In this document: in pieces, positions 42,101 through 50,743 of the stretch | How positions within the stretch are numbered: the first letter of the stretch is position 1 | Layout of the letters: each line of letters begins with the position of its first letter | NCBI GenBank assembly: GCA_013396635.1 | Contig: WBMW01005650.1 | Span: forward strand, 790,851 to 854,850 | Reading direction: 5' to 3' | Length of the DNA: 64,000 nucleotides | From: Penelope pileata | Taxonomy: Eukaryota; Chordata; Aves; Galliformes; Cracidae | Notes under the pieces: generated by a model | The model's database searches: none | What the model was told of the DNA's origin: nothing | The model's input: the letters and a program-made list of their open reading frames with translations, nothing else | Program-made: the position numbers and the translations under genes

Positions 42101-42318
42101 TCCCCCCGGGGCCCCTCCGCGGGGCAGCGCGGCCGCCGGGCCCGGCCCCCCCGCGCTGAGGAGATTCAATGAAGCTGCAGAATCACCCTGGGCCTACTCC
42201 CGGCCGCCACGCTCCCCCCTTCGCCGAGCCGCCCCTCCCGGAGCCACGCGGGAAGCTCCTCGGCTCCCCGGGCCGCTAGCGTGGAGTCGGCCGGTACCTG
42301 GGCGCCGTTCACGGCCAT
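3013..42318 (-). CDS. USP10: USP10 ubiquitin carboxyl-terminal hydrolase, 11 coding exons visible, 3' end outside window
   Basis: Spliced gene whose joined exons give 1971 nt, 657 codons without a stop, in frame at every junction. The protein matches USP10 along its length. It starts MAVNGAQ-YIFGEF and carries a PAM2-like segment (about residues 75-88), a lysine-rich stretch followed by [11 protein letters not shown] (about 140-155), a long acidic/Ser-Thr disordered region, and a USP Cys box [13 protein letters not shown] with the nucleophile at residue 414. After that come [10 protein letters not shown], an acidic linker, and [18 protein letters not shown]. Human USP10 is 798 residues and reaches the same point near 666, so this copy is about nine residues shorter in the N-terminal part. 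USP10 removes ubiquitin from substrates such as p53 and ribosomal proteins and acts in stress-granule control with G3BP (family knowledge). The exons encoding the catalytic His and Asp are not in the window. Exon numbers used here count coding exons. Confidence 0.96.
3179..7208 (-). other. USP10: USP10 intron 10 (4.0 kb)
   Basis: GTATAG donor, TTTTCTCCATAG acceptor. Contains two neighbouring perfect inverted repeats at 4203-4282 and an 18-base T run at 4420-4437. The open frame of 150 codons on the minus strand near 5.6-6.1 kb resembles no known protein. Confidence 0.85.
4246..4282. repeat. perfect 13-bp inverted repeat, 11-nt loop
   Basis: TCTTGCCATAGGA at 4246-4258 is exactly complementary to 4270-4282. 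A second perfect 8-bp inverted repeat (CACTGTGA/TCACAGTG, 6-nt loop) lies just left at 4203-4224. Both are in USP10 intron 10. The stem is short for a microRNA precursor. Confidence 0.8.
7209..7389 (-). CDS. USP10: USP10 coding exon 10 (residues 542-602), acidic insert
   Basis: 181 nt, acceptor CACTTTAAG, donor ATAAG|GTATAG. Encodes [19 protein letters not shown], an acidic stretch ending [12 protein letters not shown], then [17 protein letters not shown] and FGGHIR. The N-terminal half differs most from human USP10; the second half is nearly identical. It lies within an insertion of the USP fold. Confidence 0.94.
7390..8665 (-). other. USP10: USP10 intron 9
   Basis: GTTAGT donor, CACTTTAAG acceptor. 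1.28 kb, AT-rich, with a T run near 8501-8512. Nothing else seen. Confidence 0.85.
8666..8765 (-). CDS. USP10: USP10 coding exon 9 (residues 509-542), QEDAEEYL motif
   Basis: 100 nt, acceptor TTTTATTCAG, donor GAAA|GTTAGT. Encodes [17 protein letters not shown], then [26 protein letters not shown] is the USP family QQDAxEFL-like motif that follows the Cys box and helps shape the active site. Confidence 0.94.
8766..9483 (-). other. USP10: USP10 intron 8
   Basis: GTGTGA donor, TTTTATTCAG acceptor. 718 bp, AT-rich, nothing else seen. Confidence 0.85.
9484..9587 (-). CDS. USP10: USP10 coding exon 8 (residues 474-508)
   Basis: 104 nt, acceptor TTGTCTTGCAG, donor GAAAAG|GTGTGA. Encodes [16 protein letters not shown], then [19 protein letters not shown]. 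It matches the human segment with Asn to Ile in LLTVNKSS. Part of the USP catalytic domain. Confidence 0.94.
9588..10988 (-). other. USP10: USP10 intron 7
   Basis: GTGAGT donor, TTGTCTTGCAG acceptor. 1.4 kb, AT-rich, with an AAAAC-type simple patch near 9990-10015. Nothing else seen. Confidence 0.85.
10989..11044 (-). CDS. USP10: USP10 coding exon 7 (residues 455-474)
   Basis: 56 nt, acceptor TCTGTTTCAG, donor CAAG|GTGAGT. Encodes [19 protein letters not shown] plus one base. It is colinear with human [19 protein letters not shown]. Part of the USP catalytic domain. Confidence 0.94.
11045..11494 (-). other. USP10: USP10 intron 6
   Basis: GTAAGT donor, TCTGTTTCAG acceptor. 450 bp, containing an 18-base T run on the plus strand at 11457-11474. 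Confidence 0.85.
11495..11604 (-). CDS. USP10: USP10 coding exon 6 (residues 419-455)
   Basis: 110 nt, acceptor CACTGCAAAG, donor AGTTT|GTAAGT. Encodes [19 protein letters not shown], then [17 protein letters not shown] and two bases of Phe455. This is the start of the USP thumb region after the Cys box. An 18-base T run lies at 11457-11474, just beyond the donor in intron 6. Confidence 0.94.
11605..12519 (-). other. USP10: USP10 intron 5
   Basis: Donor GTATCC, weak at positions +4 to +6; acceptor CACTGCAAAG, with a poor pyrimidine tract. 915 bp, no other feature seen. Confidence 0.85.
12520..12611 (-). CDS. USP10: USP10 coding exon 5 (residues 388-418), catalytic Cys box
   Basis: 92 nt, acceptor TTATTCTACAG, donor AATGCT|GTATCC. 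Encodes [19 protein letters not shown], then [12 protein letters not shown]. The USP Cys box is complete; the nucleophile is Cys414 at 12532-12534 (human Cys424). The exon length is not a multiple of three and the donor is poor beyond GT, so skipping would both remove the nucleophile and shift the frame. Confidence 0.95.
12612..18240 (-). other. USP10: USP10 intron 4 (5.6 kb)
   Basis: GTATAG donor and TTATTCTACAG acceptor. Contains a [11 protein letters not shown] simple repeat at about 17580-17609, an (AAT)n run at about 17966-17982 and a purine-rich patch at about 15391-15435. No gene seen. Confidence 0.85.
18241..19266 (-). CDS. USP10: USP10 coding exon 4 (residues 46-388), long regulatory region
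   Basis: 1026 nt, acceptor TTTTGTCTAG, donor GCAG|GTATAG. Encodes most of the disordered N-terminal region. Recognisable parts are [15 protein letters not shown], the PAM2-like [13 protein letters not shown] (residues 75-87) that in human binds the MLLE domain of PABPC1, [20 protein letters not shown], the motif [13 protein letters not shown], and [22 protein letters not shown]. No Ser-Gln or Thr-Gln pair occurs in the exon. Long open frames on the opposite strand here are shadows of this exon. Confidence 0.96.
19267..23861 (-). other. USP10: USP10 intron 3
   Basis: GTAAGT donor and TTTTGTCTAG acceptor. Mostly AT-rich, with a less AT-rich patch near 21000-21400. No coding or RNA feature could be supported. 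Confidence 0.85.
23862..23907 (-). CDS. USP10: USP10 coding exon 3 (residues 31-46)
   Basis: 46 nt, acceptor TTTTGTACAG, donor ACAG|GTAAGT. Encodes [15 protein letters not shown] plus the first base of Gly46. It aligns with human LPPYSGTVLCGTQAV but is five residues shorter before EYQRIEFG. The human Thr42-Gln43 pair reads Ile42-Lys43 here. Confidence 0.92.
23908..26878 (-). other. USP10: USP10 intron 2
   Basis: GTAAGA at the donor and TTTTGTACAG at the acceptor. AT-rich, with a 13-base A run at 26472-26484. I see no gene, no clear repeat family and no RNA gene. Confidence 0.85.
26879..26947 (-). CDS. USP10: USP10 coding exon 2 (residues 8-30), G3BP-binding motif
   Basis: 69 nt, 23 codons, acceptor TTTGTAG, donor GAG|GTAAGA. 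Encodes [11 protein letters not shown], then [12 protein letters not shown]. The FGEF at residues 10-13 occupies the place of the mammalian FGDF motif that binds the NTF2-like domain of G3BP1/2. The exon keeps phase 0 on both sides. Confidence 0.95.
38690..39550. other. GC-rich stretch in USP10 intron 1
   Basis: About 860 bp of raised GC content with scattered CpG, ending near a T run at 39162-39178 and a second CpG group at 39190-39420 that includes CCGCGG. A short 20-bp tandem duplication (CCCAAATCCA repeated) lies at about 38864-38903. Open frames on both strands appear to result from GC content rather than coding. Confidence 0.4.
39835..40035. promoter_or_regulatory. intronic CpG cluster, candidate regulatory element
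   Basis: I count about 21 CpG dinucleotides in roughly 190 bp at only moderate GC content, above what base composition predicts. The flanking intron is CpG-poor. It includes TGACGTG, a CRE-like half site, near 40017. It may be an intronic enhancer or alternative promoter; no exon with a donor and recognisable protein was found. Confidence 0.4.
41711..41770. repeat. six-copy 10-bp CpG-rich tandem array
   Basis: Six consecutive 10-bp units, all beginning CGGA: CGGAGCGCTT, CGGAACGGGT, CGGAACAGTT, CGGAGCGGTT, CGGAGCGCTC, CGGAGGGGCC. The last is the most diverged. The array lies in USP10 intron 1, about 530-590 bp downstream of the exon 1 donor. Confidence 0.85.
41890..41976. other. assembly gap (87 N) in USP10 intron 1
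   Basis: 87 undetermined bases. The left flank is G-rich on the plus strand (GGGCGGGGGGGGAGGGGGCGG near 41844-41864). The right flank is C-rich, including a 10-base C run at 41991-42000. The true length of the gap is unknown; protein frames drawn across it are not meaningful. Confidence 0.98.
41991..42015 (-). other. G-quadruplex motif on USP10 sense strand
   Basis: On the minus (sense) strand this reads as G4-A-G3-A-G3-TGT-G10, four G tracts with loops of 1, 1 and 3 bases. Such short loops are expected to fold stably in DNA or nascent RNA. It lies about 280-310 bp into intron 1, beside the assembly gap. Confidence 0.7.
42298..42318 (-). CDS. USP10: USP10 coding exon 1 (residues 1-7)
   Basis: Encodes MAVNGAQ and ends CAG|GTACCG. 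The start codon sits in an ideal Kozak context, GCCGCCATGG. Human USP10 starts with a similar seven-residue exon (MALHSPQ) before YIFGDF, so both the start and the donor agree with the family. The exon lies inside a CpG island just downstream of YY1 and NRF1 sites. The 5' UTR probably extends to about 42390-42430, but the transcription start is not defined by sequence alone. Confidence 0.9.
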
Positions 42319-42359
42319 GGCGGCCCGCTCCGTGGGGAGCTCGGCGTCTCCCGTGCGCC

Positions 42360-42386
42360 TCACGCTGCTGCCCCCGCCGCCGCCAT
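42360..42386 (-). other. possible uORF in USP10 5' leader
   Basis: The ATG embedded in the YY1 motif opens an eight-codon frame (MAAAGAAA) ending in TGA at 42360-42362, 41 bases before the USP10 start codon and not in the same frame. It acts as a uORF only if transcription starts upstream of 42386, which sequence alone does not show. Confidence 0.35.
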
Positions 42387-42475
42387 CTTCTCTCTCGCAC
42401 GCACCAGCCGGGCGGGCGGGCGGTGCACAATGCGCATGCGCGCGGCGCCGCGGGGAGGGGCGGGGCGGGGCGGTG
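42360..42475 (-). promoter_or_regulatory. USP10: USP10 core promoter: YY1, NRF1 and GC-box sites
   Basis: Seen in the sequence: a YY1 site (AAGATGGCGGC on the minus strand) at 42379-42389, a perfect NRF1 consensus TGCGCATGCGCG at 42431-42442, and overlapping Sp1-type GC boxes at about 42457-42475. YY1 sites of this form usually lie at or just after the start of transcription, which suggests a USP10 start close to 42390. There is no TATA box. This is a standard CpG-island housekeeping promoter. The factor identities are inferred from motifs only. Confidence 0.7.
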
Positions 42476-42799
42476 GCGCTCTGCGTCTGCGCGCTCGGCG
42501 GGCGGCGGCGGAGGGGAGGCGGCTGCGCGTGCGCGGGGCTGCTGAGGAGGGAGCGGGGCGGCCCTGAGGAAGGGGCGCGGGAAGCGGGCTGGGCAGCCCT
42601 CAGCGGGGAGATAGGGACTGCCTGAGGCAACGGTGAGGGCGAGGCTGGCGGAAAGCTTCGCCTTCAGCCCTCGGACGTCGTATGGGGACGAGAGATGCCA
42701 TGAAGGAGCAGCCATGAGGCTGAGTGGACTGAGGGGTGAGCCCGGCCCCTCACGAGCAGTGCTGGGCTCCTCCCGTGCGGAAAGGAGCGGTTGGTCCCG

Positions 42800-45700
42800 C
42801 TCAATAACCCTCTGTTACAGGGAGCAGCGTTAAGAAAAACACATCCTAAAGCAGCTGGGCTGCCCCGAGGAGTTAATTGCGTGGCTACACGCTTGAATTC
42901 ACATCAAATTGCGTTTGGCTGAAGCTCATGTGCCTGGCGCGGGCCCGGCAGGTGAGGCAGTGCCGGGAGGTGCCAACGCCAAGAGCTCCGACACCAGCGG
43001 CCTTCGTCCCAATAGCCAGAGCGGAATGAGGGCAGCGGTTGTTTGGAAAAAAGTAATCAAATGACTAAGATAATCTCATGATTTTTAGAGGGCTGAGTCA
43101 TAACTGAGTCCCCCCAGACAAGAATCCATCCAATTAACCACTAATCTACTCCATATTTTTTTCCTTAAACTACTGAATCCCGCAGAAGTCCATTGCAGTT
43201 GGGGAGCAAGTGTTAGAAAAAGCTTAACGTGGCCGAAAGTTGAAAAGAAGGGGATAACTTTGCGACTTTGGCAGAGGTTCACCAGAAACACAGAGAGAAC
43301 TTCACCCCCTTGTTATGTGATAAAGACATTTGTCTCTCATTTGAAGAAATGCAGCACTTTGTGCGTGCTCCTGCCAGCAATGGGAAAGGAACTACAGTAA
43401 ATGGTTTTCTCTATCGGTTTCTGTCCTTTTGGTTGACACACCCTGCTGCCACTCCCTTTCTTTTGTTTCTAGCAAGTGTTGCTCTTCTGTCTTAAGGCAG
43501 AGAACCAGCGGTGAAAACGGCTGTTTAATATTAAAGAAGAAAAAAGGGAGACAAACGTATAGGGATTTTGCATATAGCATTTCAAACATCTGCAACCCCC
43601 ATCCCCCTCGGGAGACTAATTTACAAGGTAAATAAGGGAGTGAAAATCCTGGAGCAGCTCATCTGGCTGAAGGCAAAATTCCCTTCTGCCCACAACGCTG
43701 CCTGAGTGAACGGACTGTTTTTGCTGGAAAGGCTGCCCCTTCAAATGGCTGAAAATACAAACAGGCACAGAGCCTCCCACCTGGAAATCAGTTATTTCAA
43801 ATACCAGTACTGGGGAAAGCCATCACTGATGGTGAAAACTGACACGTGGGCAGAAAGGATGTCACTGTCTCACCCCTCAGCAATGCCTAGAACACCTTCA
43901 ATTTCATCTTGTCTTAATGCAGTTTCAACGTAAAGACTATTAACATTTTATCACAGTATTTTGTAATTTTTTTGTTAGTTTTATTGCAGTAGCATGTTTT
44001 GAGAGGATGTTTTCCCCTGTGGAGAGTTCCCTCCTCAGTTCTGTCATATCATTCATTTTTGCCATTTTTTGATTCACAGGGTAACGTACCTAGAAACGTG
44101 TTACTGTCAATTATTTTGTAAACTGCTCGATCAGAAATGACGACCACGGAGACTGAAATCAGCAAAGATTGACTGACAGGTGGCTGCTATGTTTACAAAG
44201 ATCAGAAACGTTACTTAAAACACCAGGAGTGTAAGGGACCATTCTGGCACCAGCCTCCTGCCTGTAAGTAGCACAAAAATAGCACTGGGAAGGAAACTCT
44301 TCTAGTTCCATCCATCCAATTGCATACCATAAAGCATTTAAAAAAAGCAGAAATCTTCCCTCATTGGACCTCTTCTCATCCGCTTCTGCTCGTGGCTCCA
44401 TTGCCTCCTCGTATTTTAAGTTTTCAACAGAAAATCGGCCCACTCCACGTCAATATCCACAGAGATGTCATTGGTATGGTCTATAGAATGTAGCTGTGAC
44501 AGTCCTTCCCCAGCACAAGGCCCACAGAGACCTCATGAACTTTGCCAGAGGTAAATCTGGCTGTTTTCACAGCAGCCATGGGGGCACAAAAGTAATTACA
44601 TGATACAGTGCTTTGTGAAGAAGGAACAGAAGTCTCTGCTGAAGCAGATCCCTTTTGCTGCTAATGGTTACAATAAAACATTCTGACAGCCCTGAAAAGG
44701 CTTTTCTCCTTCCTTTGTAGAACTTCCTTAGGTCCTTGTCATCAAAATATCTTTTTTTGGACGGCTGCTTGTGCACTGGACAGTATTCTGCTGGATAACA
44801 ACTCCTGAGGCTTTTCCCAAAGCACCATGCTTCAGAGTATCACGAGTGCTGAAACATACTAGCTGAATGATTGCAAGTTTTGAACTTTCCATGACCTAAA
44901 TTGCACAGGCCTGCACCAGACAACCAGGATTTACCAAAGGAAATCGAGGTAGTGGCAGGACAGGAATGGTTACACGGTAGAGTAGCACAGGACACCAATA
45001 GGAGGTATTTTATTCTAAGAAATATTAACAAAATCTTGCCTCCAAACTCCATATTCATAAAATTTCTGAAAAATTGCTACAAATACATTTCATTTGTTGA
45101 TGGAAGGAACTTAAGATCAAACTAGTTCCATTTAGCCTGAAACAAATTTCAAGCCTGGACAAGCCTTTGATAGATCATGTGGATGCCTGTCTCTGTATAG
45201 TTTGTGTCTCAATTATCTATGCAGACCTTTTGGCTGAATTATTTGTGTCTTATCCAACCTTATCTTAAATATGAGCCTTCTGTCTTCTCGTGCAATAGTC
45301 TGTCATGGCTGCAGTCTCCAAAGAACCTGCAGTTCTCTGTCAAACCTTCCTTTCACATTCTGCTGCTTGTCACTGAACTCATCAAAATGAAAACAAAAGT
45401 ACATTTTTCTCCAAAGCTACATGGAGTTTCATAAAAAGCCCACATGATGCTAAAAAAATGCATTTGGTATCAACAAACCTACTACTGGACTGTGTCTCTC
45501 TCATCAGGAGTGGAGCTGCCAGAAAGGAGAAGGACACCATGAGGAGCTGCAGCAGCTGTACGCTCTAACTTGCACCACAGAGACAGCATCATCTCCTGGA
45601 CTAGGGGTGCATCTGCCCTCACCTGGTTTGGAGACAACACAAAACTGTAAGTTCATGAAGCCATCATTAGATTCTCACTCAATATTACATCCATGGGAAC

Positions 45701-48208
45701 TGAATTGTTACGAAACAGAAGGAAAAAAAAAAACAGGACGTAAGATTTGTCGTGCTTTTTTTTCATAGAAAAAAATCTGAGCAATAAATTAGGACAAATT
45801 GGCATGCTAAGAATTACAATCTACAAAGTTTTTCTGCAAGTTAAATTGTTTCTCTGAAAGAATACTGTTAAATTCTTTCTTTACATTCTCTAGACAGGAG
45901 ACCCCATTTTGCTATCACTCAAGAATATTGAATCCTCAACAGCACATAAAATACACCAGTACTTGGAAGAAAGCAATCTGATCTCTTACAGAGAAAAGAC
46001 AGACACTCAGGCACATTTTTCTCAATTTAAGACTTCAACCCGAAAACAAAAATATTTCATACTTCTTCCTCAAGCTTTCAAAACAACTGCATCTCATGCC
46101 GTGGCATAATTTTTCCTCAGGGTACCCCAAGGGATTTCTGTTATCTAACGTTGGCGTTACAGGCAGCAGCTCCCTGACGTGCTGATGCCAAGACGCGTGC
46201 ATGGTGGAAGTGTGGGAAGAGAGAAACTGAAGGGTTTGGTAGCTGTTTTGTGTCAGGTAAAATGAGCTTTCATCGGAATCTGGCAAGAGGAGCCTTCTTA
46301 AAAATGAAGTAAAGCAGCAGTTATTTTTCCCCAGGGCAGGAAGAAAGCTGTGCTTCCTGACAAGAAGTAAAACGTTGTGCACAGCGTATGGATGAAGGCT
46401 GTGGAATGTACAGGTGCCAGAGCCAGGCTGATCCTGTAAGAGCAGAGAGCAGCAGGATACGCCTCCTCTCTGCCCATCCTAAGTAGGCCCACAGAGGGCT
46501 GTTTGGACTAGGAGAATCAAAGCAGACATTCATTCACACACATTCTCCCTTTCATTCGTGCAAAATTGCAGCAATTTCACGAAGCAGTTCAGCATTTAGG
46601 AGTGTAAGTCATCTTAAAGCATGATGTGCTGTTAGCTGACAAGCTACTACCACTTCCCGAGTGATGCTGAGCCGGGTCCAGGCACCCAGTGTCCATAGGG
46701 AAGGGGCACCCTGCCAGACTGGGCCTGTAGCACTGCTGACTGCCCCGGGTCTCACAGGTACAAATGGTGATCATTTGTTGCTTTAATAATGGAAAAAACT
46801 TACAGCAACACCACGCAGGATACCCTAGTGACCTCTAATGCTATAAGGGATGTCACATATCACCTATAGCCTTTGTTTCTGAAAGGAGGATAAATGGACT
46901 GGGAAAAGCAAAGCTTACTTTGATGAGAACTGAGGTTATATTCTGCCTGTGCAATTAAGTTTCACGTTATGAAGTCATAACTGTGTTGACCTGCTCCCCA
47001 TTAAACACCATCTTTGGAAGTATTGGGTCTTTTGTCACCGTTGCTAAATATGCAAAAAGTAATTTCTGATTGTCTGGTTTGGAACACGATGCAAGAAAAG
47101 GTGGATTAGCCAAATAATTTATATTTCTATTTCCAACTGTTATAGTTAGCTTCTGCCTACTGGAATGTTTCCATCATCATCAGTGCCACCTAAAATAATT
47201 ACTAATATTTACAAAATTACTTGTTTCCAATTTATCAGTAAGAAAAACATCAGTGGAATCAATACACAAGTCAGACAGTTATGAATGCAATATTCTAAAC
47301 TGGATTTATTTTCTTCCAGACATTAATGTAATACACAAACACATTAATTAAAAGGGTGGGAGGGCAGAGGAAATATAGTAGCGAGCAACCCATTAACAAA
47401 AATGAAGCAAGTCTTCAAAGATTGTTCTGTACTTACACATGAAAATGTCCCCCAAAGTTAAGTAGGCGTCAGTCAACACAGCAAGGATTTCAGATATTGA
47501 AAACAATAATAATAAAAAATCCCCACAACTCATCAATGAGTTTGTCATAACCAAAATTTTTTTTTTTTATTTTTAGAATTAACAAAGAATAATGATAGCC
47601 TCATGCAGTGTACAAAGGCTTTAAAATAAATTCATTAATGCAAATGAGACTAACTACTTCAGTTTTTTTTTCTTTTAAACAAACGAAAAACCAAAACCTC
47701 AAGGAGTTTCCAAAAACTCATTTAAACTAGTTGTCTCAAATCATTTCTTAGCACTGAAGAAGACACCTGTGACTTCCTAACACTCCAGAAGTTTATTCAG
47801 AGGTACTTCTTTCAATACAAACAAGCTCTTGTAATATATCTAAGAGTTCTCTAAATTACAAGAGCTTCCACTGACATTAAGTGCAAAAATGTTGTCTTAG
47901 TGTTTTCCGATTGATGAGGTAAACAGTTGCCAAAAAAAAAAATCAAAACCCCAACCGACCAAAAAAACCATCAAATAAACCCACCAGCAAAAACCAGGGA
48001 GGGCAGCAGGATATGAGCAGGATAGCAACTGTATGTACAGCAGATGGAAAAAAAAGGCAAATCTGAAATACATGGTTACAGTGCACAGGAGAGATGTGAA
48101 AGAAGGACTGAGGAAAAAAATAAATAAGAAAACTACAGTCAATGGTTCCCCAGCAGAACTTTAAACCAAACCACTCAGCAGATCCACAATAGCTGAAAAT
48201 AAAATGTG
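42800..48208. other. intergenic region between USP10 promoter and KLHL36 3' end
   Basis: About 5.4 kb. CpG density drops after 42.8 kb. There is no exon of either neighbouring gene and no convincing open reading frame or RNA gene. Segments near 45.1-45.4 kb may be old repeat sequence but I could not name a family. Confidence 0.7.
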
Positions 48209-50187
48209 TTTATTAGCATGTCTGGTGAGCTGGACTATCAGTGAAGAGGCTGCACAATGGTTACAATTATAGCTGACTGCCTGACAATGCTGAGAATGTA
48301 AATGCTGCTCTGACAGCTGCATCCCATCCCAACAGCTACACAAAGACTGAAAGATCCATCCAATTATGAGTTCCTGATGGCAACGACGGGGCCACAATTA
48401 CAGAGCAGTAGCTCCTACAGTAAATAATATAATATATGGCAAACAAGACTGAGTTAGCAAAATGTGTTATAAAAAAGTACAAAAGTTCTTAAAAAGTTTC
48501 TAAAAACTTACACTTTTGGGAAGGAGAAATATTAACCTGTGGCCTGACATTACAATAACTAAAGTGGTTGTATCAGATTGCTGGTGATCAACTCCTTCCA
48601 AATCAGAGGTGCATTTGTAAAATGCCCCAGGGTGAATGCCTGAAAGCTGGCCAGACAGTCGGGGAATTTCAATATCTACAGCAGAATCAGCTGTGTTTGT
48701 AGAGGGTGAACTAACACTTGGGTCAGAAATCTCTTGTACTTGGTATGCAGAGGACAGTGTTACACAGAGGATCTAACAGACAATTTTCAGATCAGTCCCA
48801 CTGTCTGGATCCCAAATGCAGTCCTGTGCATATTTTAGCTTTCTTCCTATCGAACCTGCCTCGCTGGGGAAGGTGTTCTGTTGTAAGCCTGACTGAGCCA
48901 TGGCTTGGAATCCTGCCCATCAGAAAAGGCAACCTATCAGAAAAGCCAGTCTGAATTTGAAAAAGGAGGAAAGCATGAGCTGTTAGCTAAGGCAAAATCC
49001 AAGTTTGTTTTCCTCAGGATTGCTGACCCCCAATTAATCATCCTGGTTAGTCTGCTGTTGGACAAGACAAATCCAGCATGGGCCCCTGCTCACACTGGCT
49101 ACCAGCCGTGACCACTGTGAGGTTCAGGTCAAATGAAGCAAATCCCAGCTTGTACAGCCTGGCAGGGCTGGGCAAGGACACACTCTTGCTTCACGCTCAC
49201 CTGAAGGATCCTCCTGCCGTTCCCCCACTCCCTGGAACCTTGTCCAACAGACCCCAAACTCATAGTGAGCTCTGCCAGTTCCAACTGCTCTGAAACTCAA
49301 TGAAAACTGTATGGTTTCTAACCAAATCCTCAAATCTTTTTTCTACTGCTTTCATAGGATTCTTTTACCTCATTGTGGGGCATGTTTTAAAGCCTAAGAA
49401 AAACTTGCTATTGTGTTTACATAGGCAAAATGTTGCAACAAGGGATGCAAAAGTCATGCAATCTTCCCCAGATTTCAAAGTGCACAGCGCTATCAATCCA
49501 AGCCCAAGTCAGCCCATCTATTCTTTGGCCACACAATAAGGCCTCCTTAATCTGAAGAGTACAGTGGAGTTACTTGCCCTTCAAGCTGATCTGACCTGCA
49601 TTCACCTGAAGAAATATTTTCTTTGAACACTCAACATGTTTCAGAAATCTGATACTTACAACTCAAGAATGTACAAAATGGAACTTAAATGTTACAAAAA
49701 TTCAAGATCTACAACATCAAAGATCCATTTCATTTTTTTCTTAGCAATTGCTTCTGAACTCCTTTGAACTGCTCTATAACTTCAAAATGATCACTTACTG
49801 CTCTGCCTCTCACCTTTGACATTATCATCCCAGCCAAAGATTCAACCTTATTTTAAAAATGTCGGTATAATAGGATGTGTGTGAAAATGCCATGAACCAC
49901 AGATCTAAAAGACTAATCCTTAACATTCAGCAGATCAGCATAACCTCTCTTGCCACATCACCCCTTATATAGTAGGAGGGATTTTTTTTTTTTTTTGCTT
50001 TTTCTTGTTGTTTTTACCTTAAACACAAGCTTAATCCAAAAAACACATTCAACTGTACATTTGCGAGGCTTCAGAAGATGCCTTTTTTCCTCTATTTAAA
50101 AAAAAAAAAAGAATCAAGATTAGAAAGAAATGATAAATACAAGGGTCTTTTGGAGCCCACCATTAAAGGGTGGTTATCCAGAAGTAG
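48209..50187 (-). other. KLHL36: probable KLHL36 3' UTR
   Basis: Starts after the TGA at 50188. The first clear AATAAA signal on the minus strand that I found is at 48209-48214, followed by G/T-rich sequence, giving a 3' UTR of about 2.0 kb. Further AATAAA motifs lie at 47792-47797 and 47305-47310, so longer forms are possible. The region has a 16-base T run at 49982-49997. The end is an inference. Confidence 0.45.
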
Positions 50188-50743
50188 TCATCTTCCTCGA
50201 TCTTGATGTTTTTTTGTTTTTGTCTTTTTCTTTTTGTCCTCTGTTTTGGGTTTCAGTGCACAGACGCATGCAGACACACCAGCAATTGCTTTGGGTAAAT
50301 CAGTTCCTTTGTACCACTTATTTTTCTCCTTATCATAAACCTGGACTGTTTTGGAGAAGACTGTTTCTTCCCAGCTGTAACCTCCAAGTATATAAATTTT
50401 GCCATCCCAGACAGCCACCCCTGACTCACTGTTAGCTTGCAGCAGAGGAGCAACTCTGGTCCACTGGTTACACTGAGGGCTGTATGACTCCACGCTCAGA
50501 ATGTCAAAACGAGCCATGGTTTCTATGTTGTCATCGCTGCCACCAATGGAATAGATGTTGTCCTGTAAGGTGCACATGCTGTGCCAGCCCCGGGCAGTGA
50601 TCATCGGCCTCTTCTCCTCCCAGACATCTGTGCGGTAATCGTAACACAGCAGATTTTTTCTATACGGGCCAATTTGGTAATCATGGCCGCCTGAAATGTA
50701 CACAAATTCCTTGTAGACTGTTCCAGCATGGCCATAGGTAAAC
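50188..50743 (-). CDS. KLHL36: KLHL36 last coding exon (residues 431-615) with stop
   Basis: 556 nt coding, acceptor TGCCTGTCCTAG; stop TGA at 50188-50190. Encodes FTYGHAGTVYKEFVYISGGH, DYQIGPYRKNLLCYDYRTD, the remaining kelch repeats (YSIGGSDDNIE, YILGGYSWEE) and a lysine-rich C-terminal tail. KAIAGVSACVCALKP is strongly conserved with human; the tail is basic in both. Confidence 0.95.

Larger units (their letters stand above)
26948..42297 (-). other. USP10: USP10 intron 1 (15.35 kb)
   Basis: Starts GTACCG and ends TTTGTAG. Contains the assembly gap, the 10-bp array, the G-quadruplex motif, GC-rich stretches at about 38.69-39.55 kb, a CpG cluster at 39.84-40.03 kb and a T run at 39162-39178. 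Short open frames on both strands show no recognisable protein or splice context. No RNA gene was seen. Confidence 0.85.
41590..42800. promoter_or_regulatory. CpG island spanning USP10 exon 1
   Basis: A stretch of very high GC and CpG density that includes USP10 exon 1, its upstream flank and the first several hundred bases of intron 1. It is interrupted by the assembly gap at 41890-41976. CpG density falls off sharply below 41.58 kb and above about 42.8 kb. The edges are judged by eye. Confidence 0.8.

Noticed and set aside
41489..42715. Several long open frames on both strands (up to 314 codons) across the CpG island
   Set aside because: They read through the N gap and reflect high GC content with few stop codons; low-complexity Arg/Pro/Ala/Gly composition, no recognised domain.
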